NCBI GenBank assembly: GCA_026874595.1
Contig: CM049306.1
Location: forward strand, 51,286,019-51,350,018
DNA from: Sipunculus nudus
Taxonomy: Eukaryota > Annelida > Sipuncula > Golfingiida > Sipunculidae
DNA length: 64,000 nucleotides
Reading direction: 5' to 3'
Part shown: piece after piece, positions 36,142 to 49,200 of the stretch
Position numbering within the stretch: position 1 is the first letter of the stretch
Layout of the letters: the number at the start of each line of letters is the position of its first letter
Translations under genes and position numbers: made by a program
Notes under the pieces: generated by a model
The model's input: only the letters and a program-made list of their open reading frames with translations
The model's database searches: none
What the model was told of the DNA's origin: nothing

Positions 36142-36789
36142 TTCTTGGTCATGACTGAAGTATAACATTTATATACCTTTATACCTTGTATATATTTATA
36201 TACCTTTAAGTATAAGGTTTTAGAAAATAAGGTATTCTGTTTCCAGTATATGTTAATTCTATCAGGTTTAGATATAAAATATTTCATATTAAATTCAGAA
36301 ATTTCATAATTCTTATTGGGATATATTTAGTTTCCAATATATAAATATTATTCTCTGAATTTCAGGGGAATGATTACATAGATCATCCCCCCTTGCAAAA
36401 AAGTAGGGGGTATATATACCCCACATCCCCCTTTATTGACGCCCCTGCTATTACTGTGTGGTATTAGATTAAAAATACTTCAGCAGGAACACTACAGGGC
36501 TACAGACGATCTTATTCAGTCAGGTAATGGGTGTCTGACATTCATGTGCGGCTATAAATCGAGTGTTTAATAAGTGGCGCCATCTGGAGAAGAACTGCGA
36601 CTAAGAATTAATTTATTTTACATTCCTGAAATGGACCTTTAGGGTTAGAATATAATTTTTGGTTTCACACAATCAGACACATTTAAAAATAATGTTATAG
36701 TAACCTACATAAAAATAAAATAAGGACTACAATCACTAAAAAAAATGTTTAAAGCTAAATTGGCTGACATATGTTAATACCTCATGAGC

Positions 36790-37295
36790 ATACTGTGAAA
36801 CGAGGAAAAAGACCCATCCCAACGGAATTCTTAAAGCCAATTTTTCGTATGTGTTCCCGCATAGAAGTAATGTGATTTCTGACTTACACTGCGTACATAT
36901 ATAAACTGTATACAATTCCTGCCAAGACAGATTCTTATAATGCCTCTGTGACGGATGTATGAGCTTGTATATTTACAAGCTCTTAGTACATGTGCCCTTG
37001 ACCAACATAAAAGCCCAGGTAAATGAAATTGGTTGGCTGCATATCTGCGGAAGTTGAAAGGTCACCAGTACCAAAACTCCATTTGCAAAACTCCAGTTCG
37101 TCTGACTTGTCATCCATGTTAAATGTGTTTGGATTATTTTGGCGGGCGCCCCACATGTTACAAACACGTGGATATAAAGAAAACGAAATCAGTGTACCGT
37201 GAGACCGGCGTTTTCTTGCCCTTTTTTAATGAGAGATTGAAGAGATTATCTAAAGTTCATAGATGTCGCATTACGGAATAGACCCCTTTAAGGAG
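36790..37295 (+). repeat. Dispersed repeat, second copy
   Basis: Same block order as 31030-31350: TGCGTACAT, GCCTCTGTGACGGATGTATG, AACACGTGGATATAAAG, GACCGGCGTTTTCTTGCCC, then a closing GGAATAGACCCCTTTA. Confidence 0.6.
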
Positions 37296-37649
37296 GATTT
37301 TTAACGTAACCAGGTTCTGTGATCCAGAATTGTTCATTGCACATTGTTCAAAGCCGAGAGCAATCTCCACCAGAGGTCACTGCCGCTTCGCTAATATCAC
37401 CTCTGTTAAAGGTTACGGACTATCTCCTTTTGATCCGGTCATGACCCCGGGTAACTCTTCGCTCACATGTTGGTAAAATGGCCCACATGAATGTGGCAAA
37501 AAACACGTCATCGTAAAACCTACTGTATTGGTCGTAAGTCCTTTGAACATTATAGACAAGGGTCAGCTTCAGTGTTGGACACAACATGGGATTCTTGCAT
37601 GCCGGCTCGATGTGAAGGGACATGTTGGCCCCCATGACGATGAAACGAG

Positions 37650-37850
37650 CGTCCCCACGCGAAAACCAGTTCGTCCCCATGCAATAAGTATTTCTTTCCC
37701 ACGCAATAAATATCTCGTTCCCACGCGATAGTATCGCGTTCCCATGCAATAAGAATCTCATTCCCATGCGAAAGTATCGCGTTCCCACACGATAATGATC
37801 TCGTTCCCACGCGATTATTATCTCGATCAAACTTGATAATTTACTCGTTT
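37650..37850 (+). repeat. 22-bp repeat array (left, forward)
   Basis: About eight imperfect units of TCGTTCCCACGCGATAATTATC type. Each combines a CGCG core with an AT palindrome. It is the reverse complement of the array at 39752. Confidence 0.85.
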
Positions 37851-38612
37851 CCAACACCCAACAGCGACTCTTACAACACTCATGGACCATGTTTGTTCAG
37901 AGATTGTGTATGTGTGGGGGGAGAAAGGGGGGGGGGGTACAGGAGTACGGGCCATGCTAAAGTTTCATAATTTGAAATGCATAACTGAAACATTTTTGTG
38001 GAAACACACGAGGTTGGAAATTGTGCAATGTTCTACTAAAATGGTTTTCTTCATCAAAAGAGTGAGGTACTTGTTGGCCCACTGCCCCCTCTTAAAATGT
38101 GACTGCCCCCCCCCCCCCCCCGAAACTATATCGAAGTGTCATTGCTGACACCTTTTATTGTAAGCTTTTCTCCTTAGACATATTACAAAGCGACATGGTG
38201 TTTTTCCTGTTCGGTATACCCAGGATTATTTAACCCCAACCCTAATACTTAAACCCTTACCCTAAAAAATTAAGTTTTTCCAGGAAGATAAAATACAAAT
38301 AAGTGTTTCGGTTTGTTTAATATGTAAAGTACATAAGGGTTATATAACCATTATCCTATTCTTAAAATCGGTAAGCCTAAACAAACTCAGTAGGTTTTCC
38401 CTGAACATATAAAAGTAGGCAAGCTGTATTTTTATATATATCCGGATAAATCTGGGACCAACGCAATAAAAACCGCTTTCAAATTACCTCAAGGCATTAA
38501 GCGTATACTCACATACATTAAAAATACATACAAACAATTTAAGTTTCATTAACCCTCTGACATACAACGGACATTCTTGTCCACATGAGGACTATAACTA
38601 GCATGGCATACT

Positions 38613-39748
38613 GAAGCCTCGGTCACAACCCGCTGCAGTCAACGCACACAGTAGAGAACCGCACGGTTTTTGGAGCCGCAGGAATATTTAAGCCTCAGTC
38701 ACAACCCGCTGCGGCCACCGCACACCGCACACCGTAGATCACCGTTCGGTTTTTGAAACCGCAAGTATATTTATGCGGCCGACGTGCGGGACCGGCACGG
38801 TGTCTTTTTAATTCTCACGGCATTCGCACGGTAAAGTAAGCTAACCGTGCGGACGCCGCAAGCTAACCGTGCGGAAGCCGCAAAGATCCCTTACGACAAC
38901 CTCAGGTACGCCGTACGTCTCTCGGGTAGCCGAGTAGGCATTAAAAATCGCACGGGCATCCTACGACTTCCGTACGTCTACTCTACGGTGCCCGTACGGA
39001 GCCCGTAGGTGGCTGCAATAAGCCCCGGTCACAACCAACCGTGCGTGTTTTTAGTCCGTGCGTTTTATGGGGAGGCTACAGCCGCCACGTTTTTCTGAAA
39101 ACGTGGGATCTCGAGGGAGTGGTAAAAGTAGGGGGTGTGCGTCAACGCACGGCAGCGCAAGGTGTAAGTACGTGGCCCGTGAGCGTTTGCATGCATCGTA
39201 CGATGCGCACGTGGCAAGCAAGTTGTACGTGCTTACAAGGTGCTTGTAACGTATAATCTCCGTGCGACTGCCACGTTGTCGTACGGAGGCAGTACTTACA
39301 CGGGCTGCTCACGCACGGTGCCCTTACTCACTCGCATGTTGTAAGTGCATGCAAGTGCGATGAACGTGAGTTTTTCCGCCCGCTGTCGGGGGTGAATCCG
39401 TAGCCCGAACGCAGCCCGCACGCAGCGAATGTTACTCCTGCACTAAACGTGCTACGGCGTGTCTGTGTGCTCCCAAATCCGTACCGAGGCGGTACTCGCC
39501 ACGTACGGATCCCAAAGTTTTGCCCACGTTTTTGCAAGTAGACAGCACGCACTTGCAAGTACGGCGGGTTGGGACCACGGCTTTACGCACGGCCGCCGCA
39601 TCAACTTAAGCGCTTGCGCTAATGTCAGTTACGGTTGTTGGGGAGTCCCTGCGGCCTTTGAAAACGCACAGTTGCCGTGAGTCTACCGCACGGAATAGCT
39701 CGAAACACTCGCCGTATGGCGACCGTATCCCGGTTGTGAACAAGGTTT
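38613..39748. mobile_element. CpG-rich element with imperfect GTCACAACC terminal repeats
   Basis: The left end CCTCGGTCACAACCCG and right end CCGGTTGTGAACAAGG pair at about 13 of 16 positions. Internal copies of the left end occur at about 38693 and 39023. The interior is full of CGCACGG/CCGTGCG motifs and is far richer in GC and CpG than the window. No transposase frame; short ORFs here look accidental. Confidence 0.6.
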
Positions 39749-39751
39749 AAC

Positions 39752-39850
39752 GCGTGCGCACGCGATAATTATCGCGTTGGAACGAGATAATTATTGCGTT
39801 GGAACGAAATACTATCGCGTGGGAACGCGTTACTATCTCGTGGGAAGGAG
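39752..39850 (-). repeat. 22-bp repeat array (right, reversed)
   Basis: About four units of the same sequence in opposite orientation (ATCGCGTGGGAACGAGATAA). The pair brackets 37.85-39.75 kb. Confidence 0.85.
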
Positions 39851-39998
39851 ACAAAAATGAAATTCTGTGTGTCCGATACGAGCCACCGTGTCTGCATGTG
39901 CTGCTTGATGAATTTCATAACGCAGTGTATTTGCCTTCAGAGAACTATTTTTATTACTTTCGTTATCCGTTTATATAAGGTTACTTCTCACAAAACAG

Positions 39999-40001
39999 CA
40001 C

Positions 40002-40032
<31 letters not shown>

Positions 40033-40034
40033 AG
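39999..40034. repeat. (CA)n microsatellite
   Basis: CA run with one AA interruption. Confidence 0.9.
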
Positions 40035-40312
40035 GGAGAGAAAGCGTTCCGTCTGGATAAAAAAAAAGATGAAAAAACCTTCGCTGGCCGATGTTTGTAG
40101 CTATGTTTTCTTCTTATATACACATCCCTATAGATATAATGCTGTGTAATTGATAATGCAAACCGTGTATAAGCACGTAGCTGGTTGACCGCAATATGTA
40201 AAACATGAACCAGCGTGACGTCATAGTCTATTTATATAGATAATTGATTTAACTCACCAGTGATTTATATTCCTGGGATAGATATGTATGTTATATAAAG
40301 CCAACAAAATGA

Positions 40313-40460
40313 AAAGGTTGGTTTCTCAGGCATCGCTCAAGTCAATTTCCATATCAACCCCTTTTCATTTTTAGTAAAAAAAAAAAAAAACGATTTTCAG
40401 CTCAAACCGCACAGATATTTTTTTTTTCAAGAGAATAAAATAATGAAATTTCGATAAAAT
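40313..40460 (+). mobile_element. Partial copy of the same MITE family
   Basis: AGGTTGGTTTCTCAGGCATCGCTCAAGTCAATTTCC-type start (here interrupted by an A-run) resembles the left end at 35050, where TTCTCAGGCACTGCTCGCGT is found. Confidence 0.5.
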
Positions 40461-40590
40461 TATTTTGGTGTGATGTTCCTATTAATCAAAATGATTATGT
40501 TAGTGCCATGTTGTTCACTGATCATAAGAAATTCATAATAATAAGTAACATGAAAAATTCCGCTTAAAGAATCCTATTTTATCCTATTTT

Positions 40591-40591
<1 letters not shown>

Positions 40592-40653
<62 letters not shown>
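40592..40653. repeat. (TA)n microsatellite
   Basis: About 30 TA units. Confidence 0.95.
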
Positions 40654-41583
40654 GTGTTAACAAATAAAAAAAACGGAAGACCAATTCATAAAACTATTAG
40701 ATCAAACTGTTTTTGTAATTAAATATCCGATCAAAGCCGTTTTTAAAGTGATAATTAACAATAGAAAAGAAAGTAATAGTGTATTTAGTGTAGTGTAATA
40801 ATAAATCGCCAGAAATATCAATATACATGGTAGTTTGTGTTCTTCAAAGTCTTACTTTTCACTTTACGTTTCAAAGCTGATATATCTCCAATATTTATAT
40901 GTGCTTGTGTTCCATTTGTGCCATATATTTCACTAGTACACAATTTGATACTCATTATCAATACCTCTGTAAATCCCTGTGTACCTGTATAATTTCCTAT
41001 AGGTTTGCTCTTCTGCATGACCTACATAGATCATGTAATATAGCACTAGACAAACTGTAACCAGTAACATCGGACCTCGACATGACCAAGTTTTTCTTTC
41101 ATGTTTAGCAAATAGCATAGGATAAAAAGAATAAATTGAATGGCTTTAACATAAGAATAGGATCGTTTACATTAAGTCATACCGGGAGACTTCCCCTGTT
41201 TATTGTAATGGGGCCATGAGTCAGGCTCTGGAGGAGCACTCAAGATTTCCATATAATTTACTTTAAGTTTTACATGCGTTATGGAGAGGTGGGAAGCGCC
41301 CTAGTTCCAGGGATCTTGAATGGTCCTGGTCGAGTCGCATATTTAATATATTTACCCACTCAGTGTATTGTAAACACGCCCAAAAGCCCAATCAATCAGG
41401 CGCTCGGTGATGGCGCCGGTCTCGTCTGCTCTCGTGCACGCATTTTAATGAGGTGAGCCGTATTACAAACACTACAGAACACTGTCGTGCCACGAAGGTT
41501 GTGCCCTTCCAGGTAAGCGTGTATGTAAAGTATACAGGAAAGGCGTTAAGGCATTAATTGGTAAGCTTACGGTATTATGCTTA

Positions 41584-41720
41584 GGTGCAGTCACGTGACC
41601 TTCACAGGTGGAGTGAAGCAGGAACCGTATGATGTACACAGCAGACGACAAGTTTACGTCATCGGCAGACGATGTGCAGGGCCGCTGATGATGGTCACGT
41701 CCGCCAGAAAAATAATCGAA
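41584..41720 (+). other. Possible coding exon, unassigned
   Basis: A locally GC-richer open stretch follows an AG at 41582-41583 and ends near GAAG|GTAGGT. The translation includes TFTGGVKQEPYDVHSRRQVY and is not recognised. No partner exon was found. Confidence 0.12.
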
Positions 41721-41810
41721 GGTAGGTCGATGTGGCCGGTTTTGCAATTGGTAATAGATCCTCACCAAAAGATCATATGAGGAAAGTGACATCAATCTTT
41801 TTTTGGCTAA

Positions 41811-43140
<1,330 letters not shown>

Positions 43141-43929
43141 TTATTTACCGAAATGTATATAGACCCGCTTCAGGCTGACTTAGTCAAATAGTCACCCATG
43201 TCCAAGGCGTGGGATTTTAGAGTTGCACTTCCTTTCCTGTAGATAAGGATACAGGCCCAGAAACTGCAACCCAGTCCCTTATTTAATAAGGAAGAAATTA
43301 GGTAAATGTAGATAAATGATATGTTATTATTAAATCTAATTGAGTTCAAGGTTAACGGTGCACAGTGGTGGTAGTATTCAGTAATCCTGTTAGTTATTTA
43401 AGCAGTTATAACAAAAAATATGTACAAGTTTAAATTTTCATTAGAAAAATGCTTTTTCATCGGAGCATGTTTTTTTTGTGGTCGAGGACCCACCCCACTT
43501 ATATAAGCTGTGTACCAGCACTAGCACGATGAATAGGGATATTAAAAATGAAACACTGTACACAGCTCAGTTATATTAAACTTTTGGTTTCGATGGAATT
43601 GCCTTGCAGAAAAAAATGGTTAACCAAATCAATAACGTGTCCATCCAGATAAGGCATATGTTCTGCATGTAGAGTCAATGGGTTGCATTGGCATTAGTCC
43701 CAAATGATTTTTTTATCCCTATACGCTGGCAGTGATTATGGGTATCAGTAAAAGGCCAGCACGCAACAGGTGTCATGTTTAGCGCTATGTATTATATAAC
43801 GCACCAGGACATATATTTTATCCTGCAGTGAATCTCGTATATAATGATGAATATGTGGACGATCGATCAGCATTCACACGGGACAGCCTGCTGCAGGTTT
43901 GTACAAGTTCTCAACATGATATGTGTAGC

Positions 43930-43937
<8 letters not shown>

Positions 43938-44000
<63 letters not shown>
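43938..44000. repeat. (TA)n microsatellite
   Basis: About 30 TA units. Confidence 0.95.
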
Positions 44001-44007
<7 letters not shown>

Positions 44008-44880
44008 AAAAATTCATGAAGCCATTATGTAATCTGCATATTGCTATCTTGTTTCAGGTAAACCAAGAACCTGTTTAAACAGGTGATATCGATAATGAGT
44101 GTAGAGGACTGTGCGGCTGTATACAGTGTTCTGAATGAACGGCTCGCACCTGATGAAACTTTAATACAAATCTAGGAATGAACATAAATTTAATCTGCAC
44201 GTATTGATATCTTGACTGTGCCAGGCGCTGTGGTAGAGGGCGTAATCTCATATTGCAACAGCATCACGTATAAGGTGAAGACTAGTTTAAGAGGACACGT
44301 CAGGGGCAGGGTAACGTCAATTTAAGTTTATTTATCGAATTGTAACAATAGCAAAGGAAAGTGCTTAAATCAATATGACAGAGTGACAGATAGCCGTGGG
44401 TGTGAAGCGCGGGTTTTACAGAAGGTGTGCCGTGTACTATTTGTCTGTGTGTTTTAAGCTTCATTAAACCACTCTGTCATTCTACATACATTAAGCACAA
44501 CTCGCTAGAGGGCTCTCCCGGGAATGATGGAGGACGTGAATGGAGTGATCTAGAATATTGTCGATGAATATAATACCTTGTGGTGGCCCGCCCCCGGGCC
44601 AGATGCTGGCTTCTGATCCATACAAAACAGTACAAGTATACCTGAGCAGACACAAGGTGGGGCTCGCCGCACGCCAGACGATTAACTAACCCACTTTATA
44701 TACGCCAGGTGTCTAGAGGGATTATGCGCAGCGGCGTCAGCTTTAGAATTCACTGACATATATGTATATCATATCAAACAGAGAGCGATCTTGCTGTACT
44801 TGACCCGCCCTAGGTCAAGCATTAACGCTTGAATTAGCAGTGATTCGGAATCAAGTCATGTTCTTCCGTTTTACAACAAG
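44001..44880. other. Upstream region of the meteorin-like gene
   Basis: Less repetitive and more GC-balanced than its flanks. It may hold the promoter, but I can name no specific element. Confidence 0.4.
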
Positions 44881-44939
44881 GATATATAGACAGTGGGGAT
44901 GTAATGGCGGCTGAACTGCGATTTTTGATACCATATTAG
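44881..44939 (+). promoter_or_regulatory. TATA-like box and short uORFs upstream of the meteorin-like gene
   Basis: GATATATAGA at 44881-44890 resembles a TATA box. Two upstream ATGs follow: ATG-TAA at 44899-44904, and an 11-codon uORF at 44904-44939 that ends before the main ATG. They matter only if transcription starts upstream of 44899. Confidence 0.25.
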
Positions 44940-44967
44940 CCATTAAATCCACCTCCAGACTGCAGCC

Positions 44968-45065
44968 ATGGAGCTGGCGTTCTGGCGAGAGACCTGCGCT
45001 GTTGTTTGGTTGGTTGTCATGGTAATATGCCTGCCAGGATCGCGTTCACAGTTCTGTGTGTGGAG
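44968..45065 (+). CDS. Meteorin-like gene exon 1 (signal peptide)
   Basis: Codes M1-W32 plus two bases: a signal peptide and the first Cys-x-Trp. Donor GTAGGT. A TATA-like GATATATAGA at 44881 lies about 90 bases upstream of the ATG. Confidence 0.68.
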
Positions 45066-46210
45066 GTAGGTATCTTAATCACTTTGAGATGTAATTTAGA
45101 GTCGTTTGATGAATTATTTAACAGCCACCATGAATCACTTTAAGGTTCTAACGGGTGGAAGAGGTTTACTACAGGGTATGAATAATTCGTTAAACTTAAA
45201 ACACGTAAAAAGGTAGGGTTGATACAAAATAATAATAATAATAATAATAAAAATAATAATAATAATAACACTGCTACACTTTTCTGAAATAATGTACAGC
45301 TTCTAAATATATCGTTATATAATACTGTTCACATGTATAAAAAACACATGCCGTTTTATTACTTTTACTGTTGTTGTCTGTTTAGATAAACGTGACTTTG
45401 CCATTCATAATCACATATGCATTATTGATTTATGATAGACTGCCTTTCTTGAACAACAAACCTACACTGCGGTCTAAAATTGTCTTAAATGTATATTTAT
45501 CAATCTGCCTTACCACGCCATTTCATATGAAATCAACACTTAAATCCATACTTTACTTGAAATATATGCTCAAATCTCTGGGTTATATTTGTCACAACTT
45601 TAACGTGTTCATCCAGAGAAAGTAACCATGATACCATCATTACCATATTATTTGAAATTGAAATAAGATTTTACTACGATTTTTTAGTGTAATAAAAATG
45701 ATCATAATGAATGACCTAGGTACATAAAAACCTTTATTTTTAAACACGAATATTACATCACATTATGGAGATGTGCTCTATAAAACGATTGAATGGTTTT
45801 ATAAATTTATTTAAAATTAAAAACTCTTTCTAAACATTCTTGATTAGATCAGTATTTCATGAGAACAATGGTCAACACGACCTTAAAAATGAAAAGCCAT
45901 TAGTTCAAAATTCAAATATATATATATTTATTATATATATATAAATATATATATATATAAATATATATATATATAAATATATATATATATTAATCTACAG
46001 TTTTTTTCTGGAAAAAAAGAAAGAAAAAAACCAACAACCGCTAGTATGGTATAGGACCAGAGTTTTATAACTATACAAATAGTGATAAATCAAGTAGACT
46101 ATATAGTTTCGTGCAACTTGGTTTGCACTCATCTGGTAGGACTGTCTGACTGAAATGGTATGGTTCATAACGGTACACATTTAAATAGTTTGTTGTATAT
46201 AAATAAACAT

Positions 46211-46254
<44 letters not shown>

Positions 46255-49200
46255 ATATATATATAACATATATATGAGGTAACCTTTTTTTATTAATTAA
46301 TTATGCTTACATTAATATTCTGACATTCGTGAGTTATATAGTCGACATAAGTGGACAGTTATTTACTGTACAGGAACATTGTGTTAATGGAAAAAGGTAT
46401 ACAATAGAGCCCTAATATTCCTCTTCAATCAGCGGTATGTAAATGGTCTTACCAGCAGAAAATGTGCAAAAAAAGTCAGTCTATGATCACAATACTTTAG
46501 CTAGCTCGGTCAGTTTTGCGCCGTTTTTTTATGTCCCTGCATGGGCTATTTGTAGTATGTCCGTCACTCGTCCATGCATCTGGCATAAATGTAAAGAAAA
46601 AAAGTTCCACAAAATCAAATAAAATCTCACTATGAATTTTGCTAGCGGCTGTCTACTCCTCTTCCCCTCTAATTGTTCATTCATAATCGTGTCATTGAAA
46701 TTTGGTTTTTGTAAATATTGTTCATATGAACCATTTTAAGTTATGACATGCTTTTTGGTCATCTTCATGAAAGTTATAGTCCGTTTCATCCCCTCATGTC
46801 CACCTGTTTTTTGCTATGAAAATTTTTATTAGGTATATTTCAAAGGAAACAATTATAGTGTAGAGGAGAGGATTACAGAACCTAATTTTCAACTGGGTAA
46901 CTAAATTCCTACCTTATTCCATATTTGAGTAACAGAATTTTCTGAAAATATGAGAAATCAGTCTATATTTTACAACATATCAGACCCACTTATGGCGGTC
47001 AAGGTCATTGGTCACATGCAAAAACAGCCTCAACTGACAGCTGCTGATTGGATGATCTCATGTAAACACTCTAAAAAATATAACCAGCTAAAACAAAGAT
47101 GGCTACTTATGGAGGGACACACAATATCTGCCAGATCATGATAAAGAGACTAAAATGTTGTGAAACATGAACGAGGGATTTATTGTAAAATTCTTAACTG
47201 CCATATTAGGTTGTCACTTCCATATGTTGTTTACTTGGAAAATATTGAAAAATATAAACTTTTAAGTAAATCATCTACAAAAAACAGGTGGACAGCAGGA
47301 AGTGAAATGGACTATAGCAAAAACCTCTTGTATTTGTCTCATCCGATAAAAAGGGAAAATAATAATACACCCTCTTTCACTGTGATATTGGTACTTAAAA
47401 TATTTTGTAGACTAGGTTATGGGATTGTAGCGCACGAGTATGAAGTAAAGACATTTCTGGCAGTGAATAGTTAATTAATTTGTTTTTTTTTGGTTCTCCC
47501 AGGCCATCATGTTGACACTTTGTGGAGACACCTGAAGTGCTGATACACATGCGTGTTTGTTTAGTTCGCTCAGTGTCCACTTGAGTTTGCTGCCGTACGC
47601 GTCTCACTCACAGTGATCACACAATACCAAAAGCTTGTTTTCAGCTTTTCATCTGCACAGGGGTTTTTAAGTTGGTCAGGGTCTTAACATTTATGTTGTA
47701 ACATGTGTCCTTTCTGCGACTGGATGCGATGTTGGACACTTAAATATCGCTTGTTTAATGTTTAATGTTTAATGTTTGTAAAAATAAACAGACTGCCCAT
47801 ATACTGTGTTACCCCTGTCAGTGTAAGGTTATGCCTCTACCAAAGTAAGTCGAAAAATGTCTTTTCAATTATTATCGTCAAGGCTTATCAACAACGTGTT
47901 TATTGAAATCGAAAAAAAAAAACTTAAGTAAAAGCGAATTATGTTAATACATATATTTACACAATTTACATACAAATAAACAAAAAACATAAATATTAAC
48001 CAGCCCCCTGTTCTGTTAAATTATATACTAGTTCTTTTTTCTATTTTTTAGCATACATTTCGGCAACTAAACCATTACACATTTGATCAAAGAAATAATT
48101 ACCCTGCTGATACACGCAATGACCTGTAACTGAACGGACACGAACGAGTCGGTTGTGGGCGACATCTGGTGTAGATAGCCAGAACTGTTTTCCAGCTGTG
48201 CACGCCAGAAGTAATTGGCAATAATATAATGCAGCTAATAAAGGATGCATATTAACTAATTCGTTAGGAACCAACACGGGAGTATATCAGTATGATACCC
48301 TTACGGAAAATCCCGAAGAGGACCAGAATCGCAACACGCAATAAATTGGTTTCAAATGCCATCTGCATTTTATTTTGCATTTGACTGCGGAGCTATCATT
48401 TACTTTGTATATGTGTTTGCATTAGCATTTTTGGATTAATATATTTATTTCAAGAAATGGAATTCTCACATAAATTCCAATAAATATTCCGGTATTCCGA
48501 AAAGTGTTGGAAATTGTACTGTTTCAAATTCCCTAACATGTCCCAACCAACTGACCTCAATTTATCTTTATTAATTTATTAACTTCTACTTGATCATGCA
48601 GAAAGTGAATGCATTCATCCTTATTCACCTCACATTTTCTCATAATAAACTATATAATAAAAATATTAATTATGTTTTAGTGCAATTTCGAATTTTTTTA
48701 GACAAAGTATACTTTACTCTGTTAGTACGTTTATAATACCAACAGAAGTGCATATACTATATCATACGAAACATTTAACAATGGTTGATATAGAAAATAA
48801 CCCATGCATCTGTTGCTGGTCCATCAAGCAGAAAACAGAAATAAAGAACCAGTCTATCATATAGTCTATAACGTTACTTTTTGCATAGCTAAGCGGAGGG
48901 GGGGGGGGGGGGGGGAGTTATTGATCACCCCCCCCCCCCCCCCCAAAAAAAACTTGCTCAAAGAAAATAGTGGGATATATTCACCCCCCCCCCCCCCCCG
49001 ACTGTATTGCCGCCCCTGCAAGAAGTACTGTTTCGATGTTCCGGCCATGTACCAAACAAGACTATAAGTTCCGCTCATATCTACTACATCACTCGGCACA
49101 TAAATAGGAATAGCTATAAGGGCGGCAGAGAAAGTGACACAGTACATAAACTAACGGGGTATGTACCCGCAGCTTTGGGTGTCATGTATAAGAACTCGTA

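Noticed and set aside
37420-37890. 156-codon minus-strand frame
   Set aside because: It is produced by the 22-bp array; its repeated AWERD/GNAI words simply follow the repeat period.
39041-39680. Several frames in the CpG-rich block
   Set aside because: They lack any known domain; high GC lowers stop frequency by chance.
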